A stretch of DNA of 64,000 nucleotides from Anaerolineae bacterium (GTDB lineage Bacteria > Chloroflexota > Anaerolineae > 4572-78 > J111). The position numbers and the translations under genes were made by a program. The notes beneath the pieces were generated by a model. The model did not search any database, was not told where the DNA came from, and saw only the letters and a program-made list of their open reading frames with translations. Location of the stretch: the NCBI GenBank assembly GCA_022071955.1, contig JAJVIM010000022.1:290253-354252 (forward strand), written 5' to 3'. Positions 1 to 9,800 of the stretch are shown piece by piece. Each line of letters begins with the position of its first letter. The first letter of the stretch is position 1.

Positions 1-1217
1 ACCAGCGGAATAATCACCAGCAGGCCCACATGCCCGCTCGCCAACAAAATCCAGCAGCGCGAGCGGGCGTTACTGCGCCACACGCGCCACAGGCCAACCG
101 CCGCCGCCAGCAACAACGCGCCAATCAGGGCAAACACCCCCGGCGCTAGCGGAATCTGCCCGTCAACCGGATACCCCCAAAAACTGGTAAAGGTCGATTG
201 CAACCATTGGCCGGGTGTGCCAATCTGCACCGTTTCCGGCTGGCCGGCCACTTCGACACCGCCCAGCGCGCCGCCAATCTGGTTGAGCGTGGCATTGTAG
301 CCGCCGGCCAGCAGAGCGCGGCTAACGCCCGTAATCAAACCATCCTGAGCCACGGTATTAAAATGCCAGATGTTCCAGCCAAACCACCAACTTGAAAACA
401 GCACGGCCAGCAGGCCAATAACGGCCAGCCGCCCGGCAACCCAGCGCCAACCCAACCGCCGCCGATAGGCCAGCCAGCCGAGAACCAGCGCAATTTCAAG
501 CGGCATCAACACCAGCGAATATTTGACCGTCATCGACACGCCCAACGCCGCGCCGAGCGCCGCCGCCGGCCACCATCGCTCCGGCGCTTTGATCAGCTTA
601 ACCAGCAGCCAAAAATAAATTGCGGCAGTTAGCCCCAACAGGCTGTCGTCATTTAAAGCGGCGCTGTCAATCAAAAAGCGCGGCAAAAACGCCAGCATCG
701 CCGCCCCAGCCAGCGAAACCAGCGGCCGCGATCCCACCGGCATTTCCTGTAACGTTAAGAATATCACCAGCACCGTGGCCAAACTCAGCCCCACCGACAG
801 CCAACGGCCCATTTGCCACACCAAAAACTGGCCAAAATAGGGGTAGGTCAAATCCTCGGTGTCCACCGACCAGGGGTGGTCCTGCCGGTGATCGATGACC
901 TGATAGCGAAATGAGTCTTTGTACAACTTAAAAACAGGCTGGCCGGGCGAGGTGGTATCGACGCCGGCGCTGAGCAGCGTTGCCAGTAAATGATACAGCG
1001 GCGGCAAATCGGCGCGGGCCATTTGCGCCCGCTCCTCGTAAGTGACCGGCAATCGACCGGTCTGTTTGATGAACAGGGTTAACTCCAAATGGTACCCCTC
1101 GTCCAGCGCCCGGCTGAACGGCAAAAGCTGCGTGGCTAACCCCGCCAACGCCAAATAGAGCGCCAGCAACCCGGCCCCCAGCCAAAACATCGATCTGGAA
1201 GAATCAGTTTCAAACAT
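1..1217 (-). CDS. GT-C type membrane glycosyltransferase, C-terminus cut by window edge
   Basis: About 405 residues are visible and the frame runs open off the left edge. The N-terminus has a signal-anchor-like helix, then an acidic 'LDEGYHLEL' motif in the first outer loop, then 'LPPLYHLLA', followed by many hydrophobic helices. The acidic pair in the first extracytoplasmic loop is the usual catalytic or metal-site feature of GT-C enzymes (ArnT, PMT and DUF2142 relatives) that use polyprenyl-phosphate sugars. The same layout recurs in the neighbours ending at 3570, 6771, 12915 and 16018. The start is taken at the ATG at 1217; an in-frame ATG at 1223 is an alternative. It is divergent from the gene at 1322. 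The exact sugar and acceptor cannot be read from the sequence. Confidence 0.75.
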   Translation of the reverse strand, partial: MFETDSSRSMFWLGAGLLALYLALAGLATQLLPFSRALDEGYHLELTLFIKQTGRLPVTYEERAQMARADLPPLYHLLATLLSAGVDTTSPGQPVFKLYKDSFRYQVIDHRQDHPWSVDTEDLTYPYFGQFLVWQMGRWLSVGLSLATVLVIFLTLQEMPVGSRPLVSLAGAAMLAFLPRFLIDSAALNDDSLLGLTAAIYFWLLVKLIKAPERWWPAAALGAALGVSMTVKYSLVLMPLEIALVLGWLAYRRRLGWRWVAGRLAVIGLLAVLFSSWWFGWNIWHFNTVAQDGLITGVSRALLAGGYNATLNQIGGALGGVEVAGQPETVQIGTPGQWLQSTFTSFWGYPVDGQIPLAPGVFALIGALLLAAAVGLWRVWRSNARSRCWILLASGHVGLLVIIPL

Positions 1218-1321
1218 ACGCATACTTAGAGAATTTGTCGCCACCGGCCAGTCGTAATATGATTAGCCGGGTTACCGCCTTCACTCCGCAGCCAACGGCT
1301 GTCATCATCGAGCTAAATTTT

Positions 1322-3568
1322 ATGTCTGCCAAATTACTTAACCGCGGGCTCATCCTGCTGATCACCCTGATTTTTTTTGCAATGGCAGTGTGGCAGGCCG
1401 GGCAGGACAATCTTGATGTTGACGAGTTGTACGAAGCCACGCTGGTCAATCAGCACCTTTCTGATCTGTTGCGCGACTACCGGGTTTCGAGCCAGCTCAC
1501 CCACGTCCTGCTCACCAAATTGACCACCGCCGCTTGCCGCGACATCCTTTGCCTGCGGCTGGGGTCGATCATTGCCGGCACGTTGGGTATCCCCTTGATT
1601 TATCTGCTGGGACAAAAACTGGTGGGGCGTGCGACCGTGGGCATTTTCAGCGCGATTTTACTGTGCCTGGCCCAGGCTCATTTGCGCTACAGCGTCTTTA
1701 TTCGCGGTTATGCGTTGATGACCTGCCTGGCGTTGGTGAGCATGCTGGCATTTTGGCTGGCGCTGCGCACCAATCGGCGGCGCTGGTGGCTATTATTTTC
1801 TGTGGCCGCGGCGCTGAATATCTACAACCAGATTTTTTCGGCGCTGTTGCTGGTACCTCTGCTTATTTTTTTGGCCGGCTGGCTCTGGCTGCACCGGCGC
1901 AACTGGCAACGATATCTGGGCCCAATTCTGCTGGCCGGCGGCGCAGGCATAGTGCTGCTACTGCCGATGGCCGGGCTGTTGCTGGCCCAACAAAGTAATA
2001 CCGACAACCTGGATGTGCTTTTTAATACCGACTGGCCCAGCAGCTTTCCGCCGGTTTCGCTGAGTCAGCCGGCCAATTTGTTACTGCCGCTGCAAAAGCT
2101 GGCCTCTGAGTTTGCGCCGATTGGCCACCCGAAATGGGTCGTCGCCCTGCTGATTGGATTCCTGCTGGCCGGGCTGTACCGCGGCTTCAGCCGGCCCTCG
2201 CTGCGAGTCGCTGCCAGCCTGCTAGCGCTGGCTATGTTGCTGCCGCCGCTGCTCCTGTCGCTGGCTGCCACGCTGCTGCAACCCTGGTTTTGGGCCTTTT
2301 GGCGCTTTGTCATTTTTGTAATGGTCCCCTACCTGATTTTGATCGGTTTGGGGCTGGATTATCTGATGGCGATGCTGCTGGCCCGGCTGCGTCGCGCCCG
2401 GCCGGAGCTGGCCCAAGCGGGACGATTTGCCGTGCCGGCGCTGCTGCTTTTGGCCATTCTGCCGGCCGCCAGAACCGTGTTTGCCGGCCAGCCGCCGCCG
2501 ACCAACCCCTTTGCCGTTGCCCGGGCGCTCAGCGCCCAGGCCGGAGCCAACGATCTGGTTATTTGCGTGCCGGATACAGACTGGCGGTTGACCGGCGGCC
2601 GCGAACCGTGCAGCCTCACCCTCAATTTATACCCTAACCTGGCATCCCGCGTTTTCTACCTGGACCAACTGGCCAGCTATCCGGCTCTGCCCCAATTTCT
2701 GGCGGCGGCTGGCCGCTGCCTCAACCGATACACCCACCTGCCCCACCCGGACTTTAAATTGATTTGCCCCCCCGATGTCTCACCGCCCAAACCGGCCGGA
2801 GTCTGGCTGGTTTTGTGGCGCAACCGGGATGTCAGCAGCGAGGCGGCGCTGGCCGCGCCCGTTGTTGCCGGCGGCCGGCGGGTGGGCGCCACCGACCTGA
2901 TTTACCTGCCAAATGATACAGACATCAACCACATCCTGCAAGACGCCGGCCAGCTTGCGGTTGGCCAATCGGCTACGCCGCTGCGCCGGCTGGAAAACGC
3001 CATTTCGCTGGCAACCATCTATCTGGCCACCCAAAATATCCCCCGGGCGCTGGCCACGCTGGACGATGCCGCTTTTGTCAGCCGCTGGCCGGAGGCCGTT
3101 AACCAACTGGCCGACCTGCAATCGCAACTATCGTTTTTACCCCTGCCGGCCGCGCCGGAACGAGCGCTCGATGTGACCTGGAATAACGAAGTCCATCTGG
3201 CGGGGATTGATCACCTGCCGCCCACCATTACCTCCGCCCCCGGCGCACCGATTCAGGTTAGCTTTTACTGGCAAACCGTGCAGCCGCCGGCCCAGCCGTA
3301 TCAAATTCTGTTGCACCTGGTTAATACGCAGGATCAACCCATGGCCGCGTTCGATTTTCAGCCGTTTGACGGGCGGCGCTCGGTGACCGATTGGCCGGTG
3401 GGCCAAACCATCCGCGAAACGCGCACCTTCGATTTACCGGCCGATTTGCCGCCCGGTGAGTACCGGCTGGTGGCAGGTCTCTACCAGCCCGACACGTTGG
3501 CCCGATTACCCATCAGCCAGGGTGGAAACGGTGAAACGGTGCTGCTGGCCAACTGGCGCGTGCCGTAA
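1322..3568 (+). CDS. GT39-like membrane glycosyltransferase with C-terminal beta-sandwich
   Basis: The 748-residue membrane protein has an N-terminal signal-anchor and an acidic 'DVDELYEA' motif (Asp34-Glu35) in the first outer loop, as in GT-C/PMT-family (GT39) transferases. About ten hydrophobic helices follow up to about residue 380. The rest is a soluble part predicted to lie outside the cell. It ends in one copy of the beta-sandwich module shared with the neighbours: a 'SFYWQT' strand, then 'LPPGEYRLVAGLY'. I start at ATG 1322, just before the hydrophobic segment; an in-frame ATG at 1235 would add 29 residues without obvious structure. It is convergent with the next gene, with one base between the stops. 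Donor and acceptor are unknown. Confidence 0.8.
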   Translation: MSAKLLNRGLILLITLIFFAMAVWQAGQDNLDVDELYEATLVNQHLSDLLRDYRVSSQLTHVLLTKLTTAACRDILCLRLGSIIAGTLGIPLIYLLGQKLVGRATVGIFSAILLCLAQAHLRYSVFIRGYALMTCLALVSMLAFWLALRTNRRRWWLLFSVAAALNIYNQIFSALLLVPLLIFLAGWLWLHRRNWQRYLGPILLAGGAGIVLLLPMAGLLLAQQSNTDNLDVLFNTDWPSSFPPVSLSQPANLLLPLQKLASEFAPIGHPKWVVALLIGFLLAGLYRGFSRPSLRVAASLLALAMLLPPLLLSLAATLLQPWFWAFWRFVIFVMVPYLILIGLGLDYLMAMLLARLRRARPELAQAGRFAVPALLLLAILPAARTVFAGQPPPTNPFAVARALSAQAGANDLVICVPDTDWRLTGGREPCSLTLNLYPNLASRVFYLDQLASYPALPQFLAAAGRCLNRYTHLPHPDFKLICPPDVSPPKPAGVWLVLWRNRDVSSEAALAAPVVAGGRRVGATDLIYLPNDTDINHILQDAGQLAVGQSATPLRRLENAISLATIYLATQNIPRALATLDDAAFVSRWPEAVNQLADLQSQLSFLPLPAAPERALDVTWNNEVHLAGIDHLPPTITSAPGAPIQVSFYWQTVQPPAQPYQILLHLVNTQDQPMAAFDFQPFDGRRSVTDWPVGQTIRETRTFDLPADLPPGEYRLVAGLYQPDTLARLPISQGGNGETVLLANWRVP

Positions 3569-3569
3569 C

Positions 3570-6500
3570 TCATTCCAGATCGAAGGCGTACAGCTCGATT
3601 TCTCCCGCCGCCGAAACGGCCACCGGCAGACGCTGACCGCTGGCAAAATCATACAGGCCCGCCACCACCCGATACCGCCCCGGCGGCAGCCCATCGAGCG
3701 GCACACTGATGGCATCTTTGATGATCTCGCCGGCATCCCACAGGCCGGTGGGGTACGCGCCGGCCAGCGGCGGCTGGTCTTTTTGGGCGCTGACATTGCC
3801 GGCGTCGTCCCGCACGTGCACAAACACTGTGTAATCGGCCTCGGGTTGGCGCAGGGCCTGCCAGTAAAGCGTCAATTTTAGATTTTGGGTTTTGGATTTT
3901 GGATTTTGGTCTGACTCAACAAAATCCAGGCCCATATCGTAGCCCAATAACCTGATCTGCTCGCCAAAAACGACATCGATGCCCTTTTGCGGTTGAGCCT
4001 GTGCCACCGTTGCGCCCGGCGGCGGACCGCCAACCTTGATCGGGCCGATGGTCACCGCGGTGGTTCCGGCCGGTTGGCCGCTGGTGGGGTCCAGCAGCGG
4101 CAGCGATTCGGCCTGCGCGCCGCGCCGGTACCAGCCCACACTCAGCCAGTAGACGCCGTTGGGCGCGTCGGCATCCACCGGCACGGCAAAACCATCGGTA
4201 ACGACCTCGCCGGGCGCCCACAGCAGCGTGCTATAATTTTCGCGGGCGCGGCGGTCGTAACCGCCGTGAGCAGTCTGTTGAGCATCCAGCAGGCGGGTAA
4301 ACATAACCAAATCCTCGCCCAGCCATTCCTGCGCCTGCCACACCAACGTAACGGGCAGCCCATCTCCCGGCTGCGCCCGCCGCGACGGCAACCGATAGCC
4401 CAGCAGCCCGATTTTGCCGGCAAAATCGGCGGCCAATGGGCTGATGTCCGCCGGCGGCAGAAAACTGCGCCGCGAAGGCGCAACGCGCAAAGCAACGGTC
4501 GCCGCGCCCGGCAGCCGGTAGTCGCCTGCCGGCCAATTTGGCTCGATGATGAAATTGGCCCAACCGGGGCCGGCGAAGGCAGGTGGGAAGGATTGGCCAT
4601 CGGGGTCAATCAATTTTGGATTTTGGATTTCCCATAGGGGGCCTTCGGCTCTGGATTTTGGATTAAAAATAACCTGGGCGGTTTCGCGTTCGTTAAAGGT
4701 AACAGGTTGAGTCGTCGGTTGACCATCGCGCCAGAATGTTGAATCGCCGTTCACCTTCAATAATTCGCTATTCGCAATTCGCCAATTCTCAAGGGTTTGC
4801 CAGTCAAACAGCGGCCCGCCGGCACCGAGCAACCGCCACTGCACGGCATACTCGCCGGGCGGCACAGCCGCCAGCGGCAGCCAGCCGGAGTCGCGCACAA
4901 TGTCGCCGGGTTCCCAGGCGCGGGTAGGGTAACGAGCCTGCGTTTGGTAGCCCCGCCAGCCAGCAACCGCCTGCCCCGCTCCATCCACCAGCGCCAGTTC
5001 AAGCTGATAATCTTCCGGGGCAAAGTCATCGCCGCCGCGCCAAATCAGATCAACTCGCAGGGAGGAGGGAGCCGGGAGCAGAGAGGCCGACAGGAGTTGC
5101 GCGCCGCCGGGCAGCGTAAAGGATGAAGGCTGAAAAGTGACCCCCTTGCCGGGGGCAGGGGCTGAAGGAGTGAAAGGGGTGGTGCGCACCGGCAGCGGCG
5201 GGGGATAGGTTATCGCCATAAAAATAAGCTGGCCCAGCGCGCCGCTGAGCAGCAGAGCAGGCAAACCGTAAAACAAGAGGCGAGTTAGACGCCGCGTAAT
5301 ACGTAATTTTGAACTAAAAACTAAAAACTGAGAGCTAAAAACTGTCACCCCCCACACCAGCAACACCGCCACCGCCGGCCCGGCCAAAAAAAGAATATGC
5401 CGGCCCTGTACCGCTTCGAGGGCATCGCGCGCGCCAAACAGCCGGGCCAGCATAAACGGCAGGGGCAGCACACAATAAAGCAGAAGAATGAGAAGTGAGA
5501 GATTTGTAATTCGTAATTCGTAAATCGTAAATCGTAAATACAAAATCAGGCCGATGGCCGCCAATCCCATTACCACAGTCATCGCTGTCACAAACCAGGC
5601 CAGCGGATAGGGCTGGCTGATGGGATTGCCCCAAAACGTAATGAAAAAACTCGATGCAACCTGCCACGCGCTGTAGCTTTGCTGCTCAATGTATGCCGGG
5701 GGTGGAGCCTGCCCGCCGCTGAGCCAGGCAAAGAGCGTTTCAACGGTGCGGTCGCTGCCATCGCCGCGGATAAGCGGGGCCAGTGTGCCGAGCAGCGGGC
5801 CGTATTTGTTCACTTCGCTAAAGGTGATGATCAGATAGGCAAACCACCAGCCAGATACAAGCAGATAAGCAAGGGCCGATTGGAGTAAATATTTCCAAAA
5901 GGTGCGGCTGCGCAGAATGAAAAACGAGTGACGAATGACTCTACGACTCTGCGACCCTGTGGCTCTGCGCCACGCTACCAGCCCAATCACTAGCGGCAGC
6001 AACAGGCTGAGATATTTGGTTACTAAAGCCAACCCGGCCAGTGCGCCCAAACCCCAAAATCCCCAGCGCGAATAGCGCCCACTCGCTACGCGAATAGCCA
6101 GCCACAAAAACAACGCCGACAGCAGCAGCGTCAGACTATCGTAATTGAACAGCATGCCGGTAAACAGAAAACGAGGGTTGAAAGCGAGGACAGCGGTGGC
6201 GGAAAATGCCAATAAATTAGGAGAGAGTCGTAAATCACCGGGCGTGTTGCGGGTTGCGGGTTGCGAGTTGGGTAACAGAGCCGAGAATACATCGAGGCCG
6301 ATGAAATACGTGACCAGCAGCGTGCCCGCCGAAAAGGCAATCGACAAAAAACGACCCAAATGCCACACTAAAATTTCCTGCCGCCAGGGGAACAGTTCGT
6401 CCTCGGTGTGAAGAATGGCGTCCGAGCCGTCAGCCGGCACCAACCCGCGGCGAATGCTGTCGGCGCGGTATTTGAACGTGGGCGGGCCGTCGGTGTTGAC

Positions 6501-6746
6501 CCAGCCGGTTGCGGCCGCGGCCAGCACGTGGTACAGCGGCGGCCAGTCGCTTTTATAACCGGCGGTTTCGCGCTCGGCGGCGGAGGCCGGCAGCCGGCCA
6601 TGCTGGGCAATGAACTGGGCGTACCAAAAATGGGCCCACTCGTCCGCGCCGCGGCCAATCGGCGTGACGACGCTGTAAGCCACGGCCAGAGCCAGGTAAA
6701 TAAGCAGAATTACCCCCAAACGCCAATTAAAATAATCCTTCATCAT
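3570..6746 (-). CDS. GT-C/DUF2142-like membrane protein with three beta-sandwich modules
   Basis: This 1,058-residue protein has an N-terminal membrane part (to about residue 520) with 'GADEWAHFWYAQF' in the first outer loop (Asp35-Glu36) and 'DWPPLYHVLA', both shared with its paralogs. The C-terminal half carries three tandem beta-sandwich-like modules, recognisable by a 'LxLxWxA' strand, a 'YPTxxWxPGExVxD' segment and 'PPGxYxLxxGLYD'. Short tandem-repeat DNA is inserted in frame at several places (near 3875, 4612, 4759, 5293, 5503, 5927 and 6241) and encodes loops such as 'NPKSKTQNLKL' and 'NSQPATRNT'. The likely role is transfer of a sugar from a polyprenyl-phosphate donor outside the membrane. 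It is first in position of a minus-strand series of five large membrane genes. Confidence 0.8.
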   Translation of the reverse strand: MMKDYFNWRLGVILLIYLALAVAYSVVTPIGRGADEWAHFWYAQFIAQHGRLPASAAERETAGYKSDWPPLYHVLAAAATGWVNTDGPPTFKYRADSIRRGLVPADGSDAILHTEDELFPWRQEILVWHLGRFLSIAFSAGTLLVTYFIGLDVFSALLPNSQPATRNTPGDLRLSPNLLAFSATAVLAFNPRFLFTGMLFNYDSLTLLLSALFLWLAIRVASGRYSRWGFWGLGALAGLALVTKYLSLLLPLVIGLVAWRRATGSQSRRVIRHSFFILRSRTFWKYLLQSALAYLLVSGWWFAYLIITFSEVNKYGPLLGTLAPLIRGDGSDRTVETLFAWLSGGQAPPPAYIEQQSYSAWQVASSFFITFWGNPISQPYPLAWFVTAMTVVMGLAAIGLILYLRFTIYELRITNLSLLILLLYCVLPLPFMLARLFGARDALEAVQGRHILFLAGPAVAVLLVWGVTVFSSQFLVFSSKLRITRRLTRLLFYGLPALLLSGALGQLIFMAITYPPPLPVRTTPFTPSAPAPGKGVTFQPSSFTLPGGAQLLSASLLPAPSSLRVDLIWRGGDDFAPEDYQLELALVDGAGQAVAGWRGYQTQARYPTRAWEPGDIVRDSGWLPLAAVPPGEYAVQWRLLGAGGPLFDWQTLENWRIANSELLKVNGDSTFWRDGQPTTQPVTFNERETAQVIFNPKSRAEGPLWEIQNPKLIDPDGQSFPPAFAGPGWANFIIEPNWPAGDYRLPGAATVALRVAPSRRSFLPPADISPLAADFAGKIGLLGYRLPSRRAQPGDGLPVTLVWQAQEWLGEDLVMFTRLLDAQQTAHGGYDRRARENYSTLLWAPGEVVTDGFAVPVDADAPNGVYWLSVGWYRRGAQAESLPLLDPTSGQPAGTTAVTIGPIKVGGPPPGATVAQAQPQKGIDVVFGEQIRLLGYDMGLDFVESDQNPKSKTQNLKLTLYWQALRQPEADYTVFVHVRDDAGNVSAQKDQPPLAGAYPTGLWDAGEIIKDAISVPLDGLPPGRYRVVAGLYDFASGQRLPVAVSAAGEIELYAFDLE
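3875..3911. repeat. In-frame GGATTTT heptamer array
   Basis: About five GGATTTT-type units lie in the loop just before the last beta-sandwich module of the gene ending at 3570. They code for 'NPKSKTQNLKL'. Confidence 0.9.
4612..4666. repeat. In-frame GGATTTT repeats, two patches
   Basis: Patches at 4612-4630 and 4651-4666 code for 'NPKSRAEG' and 'EIQNPKLID' between beta-sandwich modules. Confidence 0.8.
4759..4789. repeat. In-frame AATTCGC heptamer array
   Basis: Four AATTCGC/TATTCGC-type units code for 'ENWRIANSELLK' in the first outer module of the gene ending at 3570. Confidence 0.85.
5293..5344. repeat. In-frame ACTAAAA heptamer array
   Basis: Units ACTAAAA and CGTAATW code for 'SSQFLVFSSKLRITRR' between membrane helices. 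Confidence 0.85.
5503..5540. repeat. In-frame GTAATTC/GTAAATC heptamer array
   Basis: Five units code for 'LRFTIYELRITN' at a membrane-helix edge. The same word is used between genes at 6743 and 15960. Confidence 0.9.
5927..5972. repeat. In-frame GACTCTG/GACGAAT-type heptamers
   Basis: Degenerate units code for 'TGSQSRRVIRHSFFILRS' in a cytoplasmic loop. Confidence 0.7.
6241..6272. repeat. In-frame GCGGGTT heptamer array
   Basis: Four units code for 'NSQPATRNTPG' in a loop of the gene ending at 3570. The same word appears at 17800. Confidence 0.85.
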
Positions 6747-6800
6747 TCGTAATTGGTCATTCGTAATTCGTCATTGTTTATCGCTAATTGTTAATTGTTG
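6743..6800. repeat. Intergenic ATTCGTM/ATTGGTC heptamer array
   Basis: Spans the start of the gene ending at 3570, the 24-base gap, and the stop of the gene starting at 10061. Eight units of ATTCGTA, ATTGGTC and ATTGTTA. Confidence 0.9.
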
Positions 6801-9800
6801 CAGCGTTATTTCGTTGGCCGGGTTGCCGGGCACGGCCAGCCGCTGGCCGGTGTTGAAATCATACAGCCCCACCACCAGCGAGTAATTGCCCGGCGACAAA
6901 TCGGGCGGCAGCGGCAGGTCAACTTCATCGGCGATGACCTCCCCCGCTTCCCACAAACTGGTGGGATACGCCCCATTGAGCGGCGGCTGGTCTTTTTGAG
7001 CCACGGTCTCGCCGGCGGCGTTGCGCAAATGAACAAAGGTGGTGTAATCGGCGGCGGGGATGGCTTCGGCGCGCCAGTAAAAAATTAATTTTAGATTTTC
7101 GATTTTAGATTTTGGATTTACGATTGACTGCCCGGCCTCATCGGTCAGAGAGTAGCCCAACAGGGTAATCTGTTCGCCCAATGTTTGGTTAACCGCCACC
7201 GATGGGCGGGGCAAACTGCTCAGAAATTCGGGCGGCGTGGCCCCAATTTTAACCGGGCCGAAGTTGACGCTGGTCACATCAGAAAGGGTGTCGCCCTGCA
7301 CCAGCGGCAGCGATACGGCCTGCCCGTTAACCGTTATGTACAGGCCGATGTTCACAAAATAGATGCCGTCCGGCGCGTCGGCGTCAACCGGCAGGCCAAA
7401 GGGATCGGTCACCACTTCGCCGGGCGCCCAGTAAAGGGTGCGATAGCCTTCCTGCGGCAGCCGGTCGCGGGCACCGTGCAGGCTGAGGTCATCAGCTTTG
7501 ATGAGTTTGGTAAAGATGGTGATGTCGGTGCCCAGCCAGTCCAGCCCGCGCCAGTAGAGGGTCAACGGCAGCCCGCCGCCCGGCTCGGCGCGGTTGGCCG
7601 GCAAATCGTAGCCGATGAGTTCAATCTGGTTGGCAAAGTTGGCCCGCAGCGCGTGGCTCACCGGCGGCTCGGCAAATTGGCGCTGCCAGCGGTCGGTGAT
7701 TTGGGCAATGACAACGCTGTTGCCAACCACGTCGCTTTGCTGGGGAGTGGTGAGGGTGGCCTGCAAATGATAATCGCCGCCGGGCCAATCCGGGCCAACA
7801 ATAAACAGCGCCTGCGTATCGCTGAGCAGCACCGGGTCAAACGCCAGCACGTCGCCGGCGGGGGTGTGGGTGAGCATTTGCAGCCGGCGGTCAAAGCTGT
7901 TGGGCAACGGCGGCAGCGACACGGTGATGGTTTCTCGGTAGCGGAAGGGCTGCGCCCGGGTGACCGGCCGGCCGGATTGCCAGACGGTGTAACCGGCGGC
8001 CGCGCCCAACTCCGGGATGGGAAAGGCCGACTCAAATACGCGCAGCGTCGAATCCGGCACAGTAACCGGGCCGAGCCGCAGCGGTTCGGCTCGGGCGGCG
8101 GCTTGTGGCGGCACCGCGGCGGCAGTGGGCCGCAGTTGCAGCGCCAGTTCGTAGTCACCGGCAGCGAGACCGCCCAACGGTAGCCAGGCAGTATCGTGGA
8201 CAACGTCGCCGGGGTCCCAGGCGCGGGTGGGGTAGCGCCCGGCCGCGGGATGGCTCAGCCATTCGGCCTGCGGCTGGCCGGCGGCATTGAGCAGCGCCAG
8301 ATGGGTGAGGTAATCCACCGGGCTGACGGCTTCGGCCCGCCACCACATATCGACCCGCAGCAGCCGGGTGGCGGGGTCGATTTGAGTATTGACCCCCAGC
8401 AGCGTCACTTCCGGTGACAGCGCCGCATCGAGCCGTTGATCGAGCGGCGGAACGCGCTCCGGTTGAACGGTAACCGGCAGCGGCGGCAGATAAGCCCAAC
8501 TCATTGTTTGGGCCTGCACCAGACTCCAGATCAACAGGAAAACCGCCGGGATAAAAGCAAAGGTAGTTGCGAAATTCTCCCTGTTGCGTGTTGCGTGTTG
8601 CGCGGCGACTTTTAAACTCAAAACTGTGAACTCAAAACTGGCAACCAAGCCCCACACCAGCAGCAGGGCAAACGCCGGCGCGGCCTGAAACAGCATATGC
8701 CGGCCCTGCGCCGTATCGGCCAGGCTGAAGGTGGTGGCGTAACGCACCAGCGGCAACACGATGGGCAGCAGCAGGTGAAGCAGCAGCAACGAAAGCGCCA
8801 ACCGCGGAATTCCGAATTCGGGCCGCGCCCCTGTCTCTGCCCACCGGCGCAGCAAACCGGCGGCGGCTACGGCCAGCAGCGCCCCGGCGATGATCAGCCC
8901 CGGCAGGCCCAACGGCTGCACCGTTTCAATGCCGACGCTCCAAAACGTGCGATAAAATGTGGCCGCCCAGGCCCACGGCGGGCCGGAATCGAGGTTATCG
9001 ATGGCGGCGGTAAAACCGGCCTGCCCGCCGGTAAGCCAGCTCAGCAGGCGATTGGTGGTGGCATCGCTGGAATCTGCGGCGATGAGCGGGCGCAGCAGGC
9101 CGGCCCACAGACCATCGCTGGCCACGGTGTTAAACTGCGCCAGCACAAAGCCGTACCACAAGCCCACCGGCAACAGCACGCCGAGCGCGGCCCACAGCAG
9201 CCAGCGCAGCCAGACTCGCCAGCCCAGCCCGGCGCTGCGGCCAATCAGCCCAAAAGCGATGGCTATTTCCAGCGGCAAAATCACCGCGCTCAGTTTGGAA
9301 ACAATGGCCAAACCGGCCAGCAACCCGACAAAGAAAGGAAGTAGGAAGTAGGAAGTAGGAAGTAGGGGGAAGTGACGAATGACGAGTGACGAGTGATTTG
9401 CCGATTCGCTGATTCGCTGATTCGCTGATTCGCTGATTTTCAGCAGCAGCCACAAAAAAAGGGCGGCGAAAAAAGCGAGGGTGGTTTCGTAATTGAACAT
9501 CGAGCCGGTGAGGATAAAACGCGGTATAAACGCCACCACCGCCGCGGCAGCCAACGCCAGCGGCCAGCGACCGGCAAAAAACCAGCGGGCCAGCAGATAC
9601 GTGACCAGCACCGTCAGCAGGCCAAAAAAGATGGCTACCCAGCGGCCAATTTGCCAGCGCAGCACTTCGCCGCGGTAGGGCCACTGCTCATCGAGCGTGT
9701 TGTACAGCCCCCAGGCGTGGCGGGTGCGCTCAATAAGCTGGCGGCGCGGGTTGTCACCCACCCGTTTGAGCAGCGAGGGGCCATCGGTATTGACCAGCCC